From NCBI GenBank assembly GCA_035307785.1, contig DATGHS010000119.1:1-35878 (forward strand): a stretch of DNA of 35,878 bases, given 5' to 3'. The notes beneath the pieces are model-generated. The model was not told the DNA's origin and searched no databases. It saw only the letters and a program-made list of their open reading frames with translations. Made by a program: the position numbers and the translations under genes. This stretch comes from DATGHS01 sp035307785 (GTDB lineage Bacteria; Planctomycetota; Planctomycetia; Gemmatales; Gemmataceae). Of this stretch, positions 22,688 through 30,932 are shown piece by piece (the stretch's first letter is position 1; each line of letters opens with the position of its first letter).

Positions 22688-23020
22688 ATGGCCAGCAAGA
22701 ACGTAGCGGAATTCACGTCGGATAATTGGACGACCGAAGTCGCGCAAAGCAGTACTCCTGTAATTGTGGATTTCTGGGCCCCGTGGTGCGGGCCGTGCCG
22801 AATGTTGACCCCGCTCATCGACAAGCTTGCCGACCAGTATGCCGGCAAGGTGAAAGTCGGCAAAGTGAACATCGACGAGAATCCCGACCTGGCCACGCAA
22901 TACGGTGTGACCAGCATTCCGCGGGTCATGTTTTTCAAGGGCTCCGACAAGCCGCTCCACACCGTCGTTGGCGCGAATGAATCCGAGATTCTCAATAAGG
23001 TGAAGAGCGTGATGGGTTGA
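22688..23020 (+). CDS. trxA: thioredoxin
   Basis: A 110-residue thioredoxin with the redox-active WCGPC (C34, C37) in the VIVDFWAPWCGPCRML block, the buried Asp (VDF), and the cis-proline loop TSIPRVMFF. It reduces disulfides of cytoplasmic proteins such as ribonucleotide reductase, using thioredoxin reductase. Length is typical and there is no signal peptide. Start ATG 22688 with a GAGGG sequence about 9 nt upstream. A GC-rich hairpin follows the gene. Confidence 0.97.
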   Translation: MASKNVAEFTSDNWTTEVAQSSTPVIVDFWAPWCGPCRMLTPLIDKLADQYAGKVKVGKVNIDENPDLATQYGVTSIPRVMFFKGSDKPLHTVVGANESEILNKVKSVMG

Positions 23021-23050
23021 AACAGGTCCGGCAAAAGTTAATTCACCCAT

Positions 23051-23090
23051 GGCCCGGTAAGCGGCGCAAGCGTTGCCGCCGCTCCGGGCC
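23051..23090 (+). terminator. hairpin downstream of trxA
   Basis: GGCCCGG(TA)AGCGGCG pairs with CGCCGCT(C)CGGGCC around a short loop, about 30 bases after the trxA stop. There is no long U-tract immediately after, though TTTTTTT occurs at 23122-23128. Confidence 0.55.
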
Positions 23091-23203
23091 GCTGCATTTT
23101 CGGCATAATCGGAATTGTCAATTTTTTTCACGCGTTTTGCCGATATTAACACCAGGGCAGCCGCGGGGATTGCCCTCGGATCGAACTCAGCAAGTGCAAA
23201 TGC

Positions 23204-24925
23204 ATGGAATCCAATCATTTAGCAACGTGTCCTCCAGACACGGAAGCGTGGCACATTCAAGCCGCCGCGCTTGCGGCCGAGCAAATTGCGCTCACGGAAT
23301 GGGAAGAGAACCTGCACGACCAAGTAGCGGAATTGAAACATCAGGACGCCGAGATCTCGGCCCGGCTCGACGAGAAGCATCGCCAGGTCACCGGCTTGCA
23401 GGAACAACTGAGCCAGGGCCGCGAACAGGTTCGGCGCGAACGCGATCAACTGGCCCAGCAAGTGCAGGCGCTCGAAGCCGCCCGGCAGCTAGCAAGCGCC
23501 GAGCGCGAGCAGTTCGAGCGCGAACAGGGCTCGCTCGAAAAACGCTGGAACAAATGCATTGGCGTCTTAAAGCAAAAGACCAAGCGCTGGAAGGAATACC
23601 GCGACCGCTCGGTTGCGAAGCTACAAGCGAAGTGGGCGGAACTGGAAAAACAGCGGCAGCAGGACCGCGCGACGGCCGAAGACGAGGCAGCGCGCTTGCA
23701 GCAAGCCTGGAGACAACTCGAAGAGGAAAAGGCACGCTTTCAGGCCGAGCAGCAAGAATCTCGCGATGCGGCCCGGGAGCAGGAAAACGCCCGCAAGAAA
23801 CTGGCCGGAGAAGTGAACGACGAGCAACGGCACTGGCGGCGCGAACGCAAGGATCTGGAACGGCAGTGCAAGGAACTGCGCGCAGAAGCCGCAAAGCTCG
23901 AAGAGCGAATCGCGAAGGCGCAAAAGTTGCCGGCCGCGAATTCTAACTCCTCCGATGCCCAACCGGAACCAACCCGCAGTCTGGCCGACTATCGTCTTCA
24001 CTTGGCGCAAATGTACGGCCAACTGGCCCACCAAGGCGAGGATTGGCAAACCCAGCAACTGGAGGCCGTGGCCGAACTGGAAGCACTCGCCGTACAGTTG
24101 CAAGAAGAAGAAACTCATTTGACCGATCTTCGCCGCGAACTCGAATCGCAAGCCGAGCAGTTGCGGCGTGAGCAGGCCGCCATGTACCGGGCCCGGCGCG
24201 ATTTCGAGCAGCGCTCGGCGGCGTGGAGCGCACGCGAATTGCAATGGCAGGCCGAACAGGAACGCACGCGGGCGGATTGGCGCAACCGGGAGCGGCAAAT
24301 CCACCAGCGCGAAGTGGCCCTGGCCGACCTGGTGCGGCGCACTCAGCAGCGCCGCCGGGCGGAGATCGCCCAGATTCACGATATCGTCCGCGCCAACGAG
24401 AAGATGCACCAACACTGGACCAAGCAAGTGCAGGAATATCATGGCCGCTGCCAGTCGCTGCGCGAAGCCCAGCAAGCACATGCCGAGCAAGCCTTGGCTT
24501 TGGAGCAGGCGCGGGCTGAGTTCCTGGATCGCGTTGACGATCCTACGACTGGGGCCAAGCGGATCGAACGGCGGCGCCGTCGCTGGCAGAGTCTGTCAGC
24601 CCGGCCGCTGCGCGAAGCCAATCAGAAATGGAAGGCTCTCGAAGCCGAGCAAGCGCGCTGGGCCGAAACGCTCACGCACTTCCGGCAGGACCTGGAAGCG
24701 CTGGTTCAGCGCGAGCGCGACCTGGCCGAGCGGGAAATCGATGCCGAAGCGTTCCGCCGCCGGCTGGACGAACAGGCCGAAGAACAGGAGCAAGTGCAAC
24801 TTCGCTGGCAGGAACTCGAAGCCGGTTACCAGCAACAACTGGCGGCCCTGCGAGAGGAGTTGGGAAAACTAGTAGGCGATAATCTTGCTGGACCGCAACT
24901 TAGTCGCGAGTCCCTGGCGGCCTAA
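23204..24925 (+). CDS. long coiled-coil protein, unknown function
   Basis: A 573-residue protein that is coiled coil nearly throughout. Heptads of E, Q, R, L and A run from about residue 30 to 240 and again from 270 to 570, with a short break around residues 236-262 (a Pro/Ser/Asn region near NSNSSDAQPEPTRS). There is no signal peptide, membrane segment or catalytic motif. Such proteins act as scaffolds or spacers; homology-based function cannot be given, since coiled coils give spurious matches. The ATG at 23204 has no good ribosome-binding site, so the start is tentative. It is convergent with speA. Confidence 0.8.
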   Translation: MESNHLATCPPDTEAWHIQAAALAAEQIALTEWEENLHDQVAELKHQDAEISARLDEKHRQVTGLQEQLSQGREQVRRERDQLAQQVQALEAARQLASAEREQFEREQGSLEKRWNKCIGVLKQKTKRWKEYRDRSVAKLQAKWAELEKQRQQDRATAEDEAARLQQAWRQLEEEKARFQAEQQESRDAAREQENARKKLAGEVNDEQRHWRRERKDLERQCKELRAEAAKLEERIAKAQKLPAANSNSSDAQPEPTRSLADYRLHLAQMYGQLAHQGEDWQTQQLEAVAELEALAVQLQEEETHLTDLRRELESQAEQLRREQAAMYRARRDFEQRSAAWSARELQWQAEQERTRADWRNRERQIHQREVALADLVRRTQQRRRAEIAQIHDIVRANEKMHQHWTKQVQEYHGRCQSLREAQQAHAEQALALEQARAEFLDRVDDPTTGAKRIERRRRRWQSLSARPLREANQKWKALEAEQARWAETLTHFRQDLEALVQRERDLAEREIDAEAFRRRLDEQAEEQEQVQLRWQELEAGYQQQLAALREELGKLVGDNLAGPQLSRESLAA

Positions 24926-24991
24926 ACCGGACTGAAAAGAAACAAGGAAGTGCTTTTATGTCCTTTGCGTCGTTTGTGTCCCTTCGTGAAT

Positions 24992-26932
24992 TTACGGTTC
25001 TTCCAGATACGTATATCCTTCTAGCCCGCTTTCGTAGAACTTGAGCAGTTGCCGCGATTCTTCCAGTGAGATGCGGTTCTGCTTTACGGCCCGTTCCACG
25101 TCCTTGCGCATCATTGAGATCAACTCTTCGGAAGAGTACTGCACGTAGTTGAGCACTTCGCGGACCGTGTCGCCCTTGATGACCGCATCCACGTTGACCG
25201 AGCCGTCCTGCTCCATGCTCACGTGCACGGCATTCGTGTCGCCGAAGAGGTTGTGCAGGTCGCCCAGGATTTCCTGGTAGGCGCCAAGCAGAAAGGCCCC
25301 CAAATAATAAGGCTGGCCGTTCACCTGATGTAGTTGCAGCGTATTCCGCACATCGCGCAGATCGATGAATTGGTCCACCTTGCCATCGGAATCGCAAGTA
25401 ATGTCGCCGAGAACGCCGCGGCGCGTCGGCGCTTCGTTCAGCCGGTGAATCGGCATGATCGGGAATAGTTGGTGAATCGCCCACGAATCCGGCATCGATT
25501 GGAAGATCGAAAAGTTGCAGAAGTAGGTGTCCGAGAGCAGCGATTCCAGGCCGTTCAGTTCTTCCGGCACGTAATCCATCTCGCGCACAATGCGCTGAAG
25601 CTTGCGGCCCACGGCCCAGAAGAGCCGCTCGGCCATCGCCCGCAACTCGATGCTGAGGTAGCCGAAGTTGAACAAATTCAGCGTTTCGTCCATCGCCTGC
25701 ACGGCATCGTGGTAGCTTTCCAGGCAGTTCTTCTTCGACAGGTCGCGGTGAATGGCGAACAGGTCCTGAATCGATTGCGGCGCGTCGGCCGGAAGTTCAT
25801 CGGGCGCCGTACAGGCATCGAAGTTCGAAGTTCCCAGCACGTCAAAGACCAGCACGCTGTGGTAGGCCACGGTCGCGCGGCCCGATTCGGAAACGATGGT
25901 CGGGTGTGGCACCCCGCATTCGTCGCAGACGCCCTTGATGCGGAAGACCACATCGTTGGCATATTCCTGCAGCGTGTAATTGACGCTCGATTCAAAATCG
26001 GTCTGCGAGCCGTCGTAATCGATGCCGAGCCCGCCGCCGACGTCGAGATATTTCACACCGGCGCCAATCCGAACCAGTTCGCAGTAGAGCCGGCCCGCTT
26101 CCGTGAGCGCTTCCTTCACCTTGCGGATATTGGTGATCTGGCTGCCCATGTGGAAGTGCATGAGTTGCAGGCAATCGGCCATGCCGCGTTGCTTGAGGTA
26201 CTCGACGGCTTCCAGCAGTTCCGTGAGCGTGAGGCCGAATTTGGAGCGGTAGCCGGCCGACGAGCGCCAGCGGCCCGCGCCGCGTGCCGCCAACTTCACG
26301 CGCACACCAATCGCCGGGCGGACATTGAGTTCGGTGGCATTGCGAACAATCGATTCCAGTTCCGTGAACTTCTCGACCACCGGGATGATCTGCTTGCCGA
26401 TCTTGCGGGCCAGCATGGTCATGCGGATGAATTCGTCGTCCTTGAAGCCGTTGCAAATGATCGGCGTGTCGGCCCCGTTCGTGAGGGCCAGGACCGCGAG
26501 CAATTCGGGCTTCGAGCCGGCCTCGAGACCAAAGTTAAACGGTTTGCCGAAGTCAAGAATCTCTTCGACCACGTGCCGTTGCTGATTCACCTTGATGGGG
26601 TAAACGCAATTGTACGCCCCCTGGTAGCCGAACTCCGCCATGGCCGAGCGGAAGGCCTCGGCAATCTCCCCCACGCGGTGCCGCAGGATATCGGTGAAGC
26701 GGATAAGAACGGGAAGCTGTATGCCGCGCGCTTGCAGTTGATCGACGAGTTCTTTGAGATCGATGGAGTGTTGCGGATTCTTGTCGGGATGGACGGTGAC
26801 GTGGCCGAACTCGTTGATGCCGAAGTAACCTTTGCCCCAGAGACGGATGCCGTAGATGTCGGTGGCGTCTTGGACCGTCCACTTGTCCATCAGGTTACGC
26901 TCGTCCAAACTCCGTTCCACAGTTATTGGCAT
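24992..26932 (-). CDS. speA: biosynthetic arginine decarboxylase
   Basis: A 646-residue PLP-dependent decarboxylase of the SpeA (alanine racemase-fold) type, converting arginine to agmatine, the entry to putrescine and spermidine. Family blocks: WTVQDATDIYGIRLWGKGYF at the N-terminus, NCVYPIKVNQQRHVVEEI with the PLP lysine K114, FGLEAGSKPELLA, VGVRVKLAARGAGRW, MHFHMGSQI, LDVGGGLGIDYDGS, and VSESGRA. The C-terminal part holds the DSDGK and LHNLFGDTNAVHV blocks. Length is as expected. Start ATG 26932 has GGAAGGG about 8-14 nt upstream. No other polyamine gene is visible. Confidence 0.95.
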   Translation of the reverse strand: MPITVERSLDERNLMDKWTVQDATDIYGIRLWGKGYFGINEFGHVTVHPDKNPQHSIDLKELVDQLQARGIQLPVLIRFTDILRHRVGEIAEAFRSAMAEFGYQGAYNCVYPIKVNQQRHVVEEILDFGKPFNFGLEAGSKPELLAVLALTNGADTPIICNGFKDDEFIRMTMLARKIGKQIIPVVEKFTELESIVRNATELNVRPAIGVRVKLAARGAGRWRSSAGYRSKFGLTLTELLEAVEYLKQRGMADCLQLMHFHMGSQITNIRKVKEALTEAGRLYCELVRIGAGVKYLDVGGGLGIDYDGSQTDFESSVNYTLQEYANDVVFRIKGVCDECGVPHPTIVSESGRATVAYHSVLVFDVLGTSNFDACTAPDELPADAPQSIQDLFAIHRDLSKKNCLESYHDAVQAMDETLNLFNFGYLSIELRAMAERLFWAVGRKLQRIVREMDYVPEELNGLESLLSDTYFCNFSIFQSMPDSWAIHQLFPIMPIHRLNEAPTRRGVLGDITCDSDGKVDQFIDLRDVRNTLQLHQVNGQPYYLGAFLLGAYQEILGDLHNLFGDTNAVHVSMEQDGSVNVDAVIKGDTVREVLNYVQYSSEELISMMRKDVERAVKQNRISLEESRQLLKFYESGLEGYTYLEEP

Positions 26933-27060
26933 TCCACCGACCCTTCCAGCGTTCTGCTGGCCTTGCGGGCGAAGCGAGCCACCGCCGTTGCCCGGAACTT
27001 GAAGCTGGTTGGAGAACCTTCCTGGAGTCCAGCAAATCCGAAGCCAACCGCAAAACTACT

Positions 27061-27089
27061 TCTGTATGATACGCCGCGAAGTTTGTCAA
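27061..27089 (-). promoter_or_regulatory. candidate speA promoter
   Basis: On the minus strand TTGACA (27089-27084, exact consensus), a 17-base spacer and TACAGA (27066-27061, 3-4 of 6). It implies a leader of about 125 bases before speA, in which I see no obvious riboswitch. Confidence 0.35.
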
Positions 27090-27132
27090 TAAATCTCTGC
27101 GCGGGAAAAATCTGGAAAAAAGTCACCGGACT

Positions 27133-27165
27133 CCCTTTCCCTCCCCCATCCAGGGGAAGGGGAGA
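27133..27165 (-). terminator. C/G-rich hairpin downstream of the receiver/ATPase gene
   Basis: On the minus strand CTCCCCTTCCCC is followed after a short loop by GGGGGAGGGAAAGGGAG, an imperfect stem-loop directly after the upstream gene's stop. It resembles in style the palindrome at 2051-2100. Confidence 0.5.
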
Positions 27166-27172
27166 ATTCGGT

Positions 27173-28087
27173 TCAATCCGCCGAGCGCTTGATCATGGTG
27201 ATCTCGTTGCCCGTAGGGTTGTGACGGACCTCGTCCATGAACGTGCGGATCAGCAGCAATCCGCGACCACTGACGCGGTCCATGTTCTCCGGGTCGAGCG
27301 GGTCGGGTAGCTTGGTTGGATCGAAGCCGGGGCCCTCGTCGCGAATGATGTAAATCGATTCATCCGGCGTATCGAGCGCGGTCACATAGACCTTACGCTC
27401 GTTGTACGGCTTCTGGGTGCGGCGTTCCTGAGCGAGCCGGTAGTATTCCTTGTCGTTGGTTTCCCGCAAAGAAGACGACAATTCCAGGTTGCCGTGGTGC
27501 ATGGCATTCAGCACCGCTTCCCGCAAAGCAATCGTCACGCGGACCAGCCCGGTTTCGTCGGAGCCGCCGATGCGAAAAAGGCTTTCCTTCAAATAGCTGA
27601 CCAGCGGCGGAATGAGCGCGGCATCGTTGTCGAGTAGGAAGTGCATTTCCGATTGCACCATGCATTCCAGCACGCGCTTGTGGCTCTGGGCCGCCTGCGA
27701 TGATTCCAGCACCGACACCACGGCATCCACCAGGTCCTGCGCCAGCATGCGCTTAGGAACGTAATAGGCCGCTCCACGTTGGAGCGAGCGCATGGCAATC
27801 TCTTCGCTGCCTTGCGCAGTCATGAGGATCACAGGAATCTGCGGCAGCTTCAGCTTAATGTCCTCGACCAGGCCGAGCCCGTCGCGCACCGGCATGTTGA
27901 GATCGGTGATGATGAGGTCCGGCTTTTCGCGCCGGGCCACGGCGAAGGCTTCCTGACCATCGCCGGCCACCAAAATCTGCAGCCCGCCGGCCCCGCTGAG
28001 CGACAGCGCGTCGGCATTTTTCTCCAGCAGCCGGCTGGCAAGCTGCCGGTCGACCGGATTGTCATCGACGATCAGGATTTTGGGCAT
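27173..28087 (-). CDS. response regulator receiver fused to an anti-sigma-type (RsbW-like) ATPase domain
   Basis: About 304 residues. The N-terminal CheY-like receiver has the acidic pair IVDDN (D8, D9), phospho-acceptor D62 in LIITDLNMP, and K112 in YYVPKR. The C-terminal half is a GHKL ATPase of the RsbW/SpoIIAB type: the N-box REAVLNAMHHGN (N194), the IIRDEGPGFDP block and the GRGLLLIRTFMDEV block. Such kinases bind sigma factors or phosphorylate anti-anti-sigma proteins. This domain order suggests partner switching gated by receiver phosphorylation. Start ATG 28087 with GGGAG about 8 nt upstream; the frame is open further but would include 45 unconserved residues. It is convergent with speA's promoter side and lies divergent from the next gene. 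Confidence 0.88.
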   Translation of the reverse strand: MPKILIVDDNPVDRQLASRLLEKNADALSLSGAGGLQILVAGDGQEAFAVARREKPDLIITDLNMPVRDGLGLVEDIKLKLPQIPVILMTAQGSEEIAMRSLQRGAAYYVPKRMLAQDLVDAVVSVLESSQAAQSHKRVLECMVQSEMHFLLDNDAALIPPLVSYLKESLFRIGGSDETGLVRVTIALREAVLNAMHHGNLELSSSLRETNDKEYYRLAQERRTQKPYNERKVYVTALDTPDESIYIIRDEGPGFDPTKLPDPLDPENMDRVSGRGLLLIRTFMDEVRHNPTGNEITMIKRSAD

Positions 28088-28163
28088 GGACGTGCTCCCG
28101 AGAGAGGCGAATAGCTGAGCTATTGTATGAGTATTCGATGCGGGGATTCCGGGTAAATCCGAA

Positions 28164-28189
28164 AGCCCAAGGACGGAAGTCCCTGGGCG
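28164..28189. repeat. AGCCCAAGGACGGAAGTCCC... hairpin element, copy 2
   Basis: GCCCAAGGAC pairs with GTCCCTGGGC around a short loop. It is nearly identical to 19532-19557 over the ACGGAAGTCCCTGGGC core; both lie between divergent genes. Confidence 0.75.
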
Positions 28190-28257
28190 CTCAGTCAATT
28201 GATTTTGTACAATGACGCTCAAAACATTTCCTCTCCATTACTCAAGGAAGAAGTCTC

Positions 28258-29454
28258 ATGAGCGAATACCAGCGCATTGCCTTCCGCGCCATTGATGGAC
28301 CCGTCAGCGAAAAGAACCTCAAGTTCATGGAACGGCAATCCACGCGGGCCGAAATCACGCCCTGGGCTTTCGACAATGAATACCACTTCGGCGATTTCCA
28401 CGGCGACACCATGGAGATGCTGCGGCGCGGCTACGATGTTCTCGTGCATTACGCGAACTTCGGCATCCGCACGTTGATGCTTCGCGTGCCGCACGGCTTG
28501 CCGGATTTCGCAACGGCCAAGCTGTACCTCGACGGCGATTCGCTTCGCTTTGAAAAGGATAAGCAGGGCCCCGCCGGCATCCTGTGCATGGAGCCGTGTT
28601 TTGAACCCGACCAGATCGAAGAGCTTTGGGACATCGACGAGTTGGTGGGCCGATTGGTCGGCGTTCGGGCCGAAGTCATGGATGGCGATTTACGGCCGTT
28701 GTACCTGGCCCGCCTGGCAATCGATGGCGACGGGAACCACGATCCGGATGAAAGCAAGGAAGTCCCGGTGCCGGCGGGGTTGAAGAGGCTATCGCCGGCA
28801 CAAAGAGCCCTGGCGAAATTCTTCGGCCTGGACCAATCGCTGATCGCCGCTGCCGCGGAAGACAGCCCGGCACTCGGTGCACCCGCCGACCAGCAAGCGC
28901 AATTTGCCGACTGGCTGCGCGGCCAGCCACAAGAAATCAAGGATCGCTGGATGGCAGATTGGATGGCCGACGCCCACACCGGCGCCCGCCGGGAACTGCT
29001 GGCCGAATTTCAGAAGAGTTCTTCCACTTCATCCTGGCCAACGGCGCAGCAAGACCGAAGCCGCGCCGCCTTGGAAACGCGGGCCGAAGAGATCCACCAC
29101 GAGCAAAGTCAAAAGGCCGCCGAGGCCGCCGCCCGCAAGCGAGCCAAGATGCTTGCCGACATGGCTGCCGATCCAAGCAAGACCCTGCTCGAAACAGAGG
29201 AACTTGTAGCTCAGCGCGCGACCAGTGCCTATCGCGAGGCCGTCGAACTTTTGGATGATCTGCGCGAAGCCCTGGCTGGCACCGCTCGTTCGCAGCTGGC
29301 CGAAGAGCAGGCTTGGAAGCTCAAGAATGAGCACCCCAATCTCCACATGTTGACCGCCGAATTGCGCAAAAAGGGCTTCGTGCCAAAAGCGACAAACCGG
29401 GAGCAGCCGAGTGCCGCAGCCCAAAGCCGGGGAGTGAAGAAGGCGATGGAATAA
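28258..29454 (+). CDS. conserved protein of unknown function (EYQ/NEYHxGDF-type)
   Basis: A 398-residue protein. The first 170 residues are well ordered: MSEYQRIAFRAIDGPVSE, a TRAEITPWAFDNEYHFGDF stretch and then RRGYDVLVHYANFGIRTLMLRVP. This N-terminus resembles a widespread bacterial family, found as I recall beside SWIM zinc-finger proteins, for which no activity is known. The C-terminal part (about residues 230-398) is helical and Ala/Glu/Arg-rich, probably coiled coil with AAARKRAKMLADMAADPSKT. AAGGAAG about 7 nt before the ATG at 28258 supports the start. There is no SWIM partner in the window. Divergent from the receiver/ATPase gene. Confidence 0.75.
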   Translation: MSEYQRIAFRAIDGPVSEKNLKFMERQSTRAEITPWAFDNEYHFGDFHGDTMEMLRRGYDVLVHYANFGIRTLMLRVPHGLPDFATAKLYLDGDSLRFEKDKQGPAGILCMEPCFEPDQIEELWDIDELVGRLVGVRAEVMDGDLRPLYLARLAIDGDGNHDPDESKEVPVPAGLKRLSPAQRALAKFFGLDQSLIAAAAEDSPALGAPADQQAQFADWLRGQPQEIKDRWMADWMADAHTGARRELLAEFQKSSSTSSWPTAQQDRSRAALETRAEEIHHEQSQKAAEAAARKRAKMLADMAADPSKTLLETEELVAQRATSAYREAVELLDDLREALAGTARSQLAEEQAWKLKNEHPNLHMLTAELRKKGFVPKATNREQPSAAAQSRGVKKAME

Positions 29455-29949
29455 AGAGGTTCACTAAAAAGTGCCTTCAACTGTAGCTGCAGGCTTTAGC
29501 CTGCGGAGGCTACAAGGCGTGGCAGTTTCGATTTGGCTCTAACCAGCTTCTTTTACGAGAACACGCTTTCTGCTAAATCCCCGGAGATCATCCCCAGCGT
29601 CTGGTCGGCGGTGCAGTGCGACTTACTCGAAACTCAACCCCGCAATCCTGTCCTTTGGCGATTGCAATCTTCACCAACCGCATACGTGGCGCGTTTCATT
29701 TCATGGATTCAGCCTTTCATTTCAGGGGCGTAGTGTCATTTTCGGTGAAATGGAAACGAAACAGCGTTAGTGCTACCGGTCTCGGAAAATGGGCGCGCCG
29801 ACTCAAAGCCTGAATGCCTTTCAATCAAAAGAATTACCCCTTAAGCCTGGCACGCACAACGAATTGCGACTTTTTTATTTACTCCTTGCTGCCGCGCCGC
29901 TACTATATTTGAACATCTGTCATAGACTCCATTCTTCCAGAGTTAGGCC
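29455..29949. other. intergenic region with a GC-rich hairpin
   Basis: About 495 bases with no gene I can support; short open frames here lack family features. At 29482-29516 an imperfect inverted repeat (TGTAGCTGCAGGCT and AGCCTGCGGAGGCTACA) lies downstream of the preceding gene and may be its terminator. The remaining ~430 bases show no other structure I recognise. Confidence 0.55.
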
Positions 29950-30888
29950 ATGAGACGCACCCCGCTTTTCATCGCGCTTGCAATTCTCATCATTGGCGTT
30001 TCCGCAAGAGCGCTGCCGCCGGAGACGGCCAAGAAGCCAACCAGTACCAAAGGCGCTGGCGGCTCGACGAAGGCGGATGTTCCGGTCGGCTTCATCCCAT
30101 ACAAGGACTACACGCTCTTCGTTCCGCACAAATACAAGGGCGAGAAGGAGACGAAGAGCTTTCCGCTCATTCTGTTCCTGCACGGCGAAGGCCAGGCGAA
30201 GAAGCCGCATGGGCCGCCGGAAGACGTGCCGGGGCTCGGTTCCCACATTCGCGATCACGAAAAGATCTTTCCGTTCTTTGTGATCTTTCCGCGCAGCGCG
30301 CACGACGGTCATTGGTACAAGGACGACAAGCCGCTCGATGCCAGTCGGGCATTAGAGATTCTGCAAGCGGTGCAGAAGGAGTACCAGTGCATCGACACGA
30401 AGAAGCTGTACCTCACCGGCGTTGGCTCCGGCGGGCGCGCGACCTGGGAACTGGCCGCGGAGCATCCGGAGCTTTGGGCGGCGATTGCGCCGCTGTGCGG
30501 CGGCCCGCCGAGTGCGAGCAACCTCAAGCCGGGAACGAAGGAGTCCATTGCCGCGGCCGAGACGTTTGCCAAATATGTCGCGCCCAAGATCAAGGAGATG
30601 CCGGTCTGGTGCTTTCACGAAAAGTGTGACGGCACGGCCGGCGTCGAGTGGACCGAAAAAATGGCGGCGGAACTAAAGGCGAAGCCTTTGCCGCCCGGTG
30701 AATCGCCGCCGACAACCGCCAAAGCCGGCCATGCGCTGTTCACGATCTTCGATGATTGTGGCTCGAGCTTGGCGCCGACGGCGCATGAGCAATGCTGGAA
30801 GAACGCGTACTCGGATCCAAAGGCCAATTCCAAATCGGACGAGCGAGATAGTTTTTATGAGTGGCTGTTGAAACATCACCGGAAGTAG
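29950..30888 (+). CDS. secreted alpha/beta-hydrolase (esterase/depolymerase-like), nucleophile motif altered
   Basis: A 312-residue protein with an N-terminal signal peptide (MRRTPLFIALAILIIGVSAR, cleaved near residue 22). The body has the alpha/beta-hydrolase pattern: PLILFLHGEG (oxyanion-side loop), FVIFPRSAHDGHWY, and the nucleophile-elbow region KLYLTGVGSGGRATWELAAEHPE. In feruloyl esterase/PHB depolymerase relatives this elbow reads TGLSMGG; here it reads TGVGSGG, so the nucleophile position is Gly159 and a Ser is at 160. A candidate Asp lies in HEKCDGT and a candidate His in TAHEQCW. The protein may be inactive, bind rather than cleave, or use a shifted Ser. It is convergent with the histidine kinase. 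Confidence 0.75.
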   Translation: MRRTPLFIALAILIIGVSARALPPETAKKPTSTKGAGGSTKADVPVGFIPYKDYTLFVPHKYKGEKETKSFPLILFLHGEGQAKKPHGPPEDVPGLGSHIRDHEKIFPFFVIFPRSAHDGHWYKDDKPLDASRALEILQAVQKEYQCIDTKKLYLTGVGSGGRATWELAAEHPELWAAIAPLCGGPPSASNLKPGTKESIAAAETFAKYVAPKIKEMPVWCFHEKCDGTAGVEWTEKMAAELKAKPLPPGESPPTTAKAGHALFTIFDDCGSSLAPTAHEQCWKNAYSDPKANSKSDERDSFYEWLLKHHRK

Positions 30889-30932
30889 GGACGACGAGCG
30901 GTGGGCCGGCATATATATGCTTGGCCCCATAG

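Noticed and set aside
23017..23946. 309-codon open frame overlapping the trxA end and the coiled-coil gene
   Set aside because: Its product is Arg/Gly/Ala-rich with no family feature, while the overlapping frame gives regular coiled-coil heptads over 570 residues.
25469..27310. 613-codon open frame on the plus strand, antisense to speA
   Set aside because: It mirrors the speA gene, whose family match is decisive; the antisense frame has no recognisable domain and is a by-product of GC-rich codon use.
29533..29733. 66-codon open frame in the 29.5-29.9 kb intergenic region
   Set aside because: No ribosome-binding site, domain or composition supports it, and it is short enough to arise by chance.
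29850..29877. sigma-54-like TGGCACG...TTGC sequence upstream of the esterase-like gene
   Set aside because: The spacing between the two halves is 9 bases instead of the 4 required between TGGCACG and TTGC.
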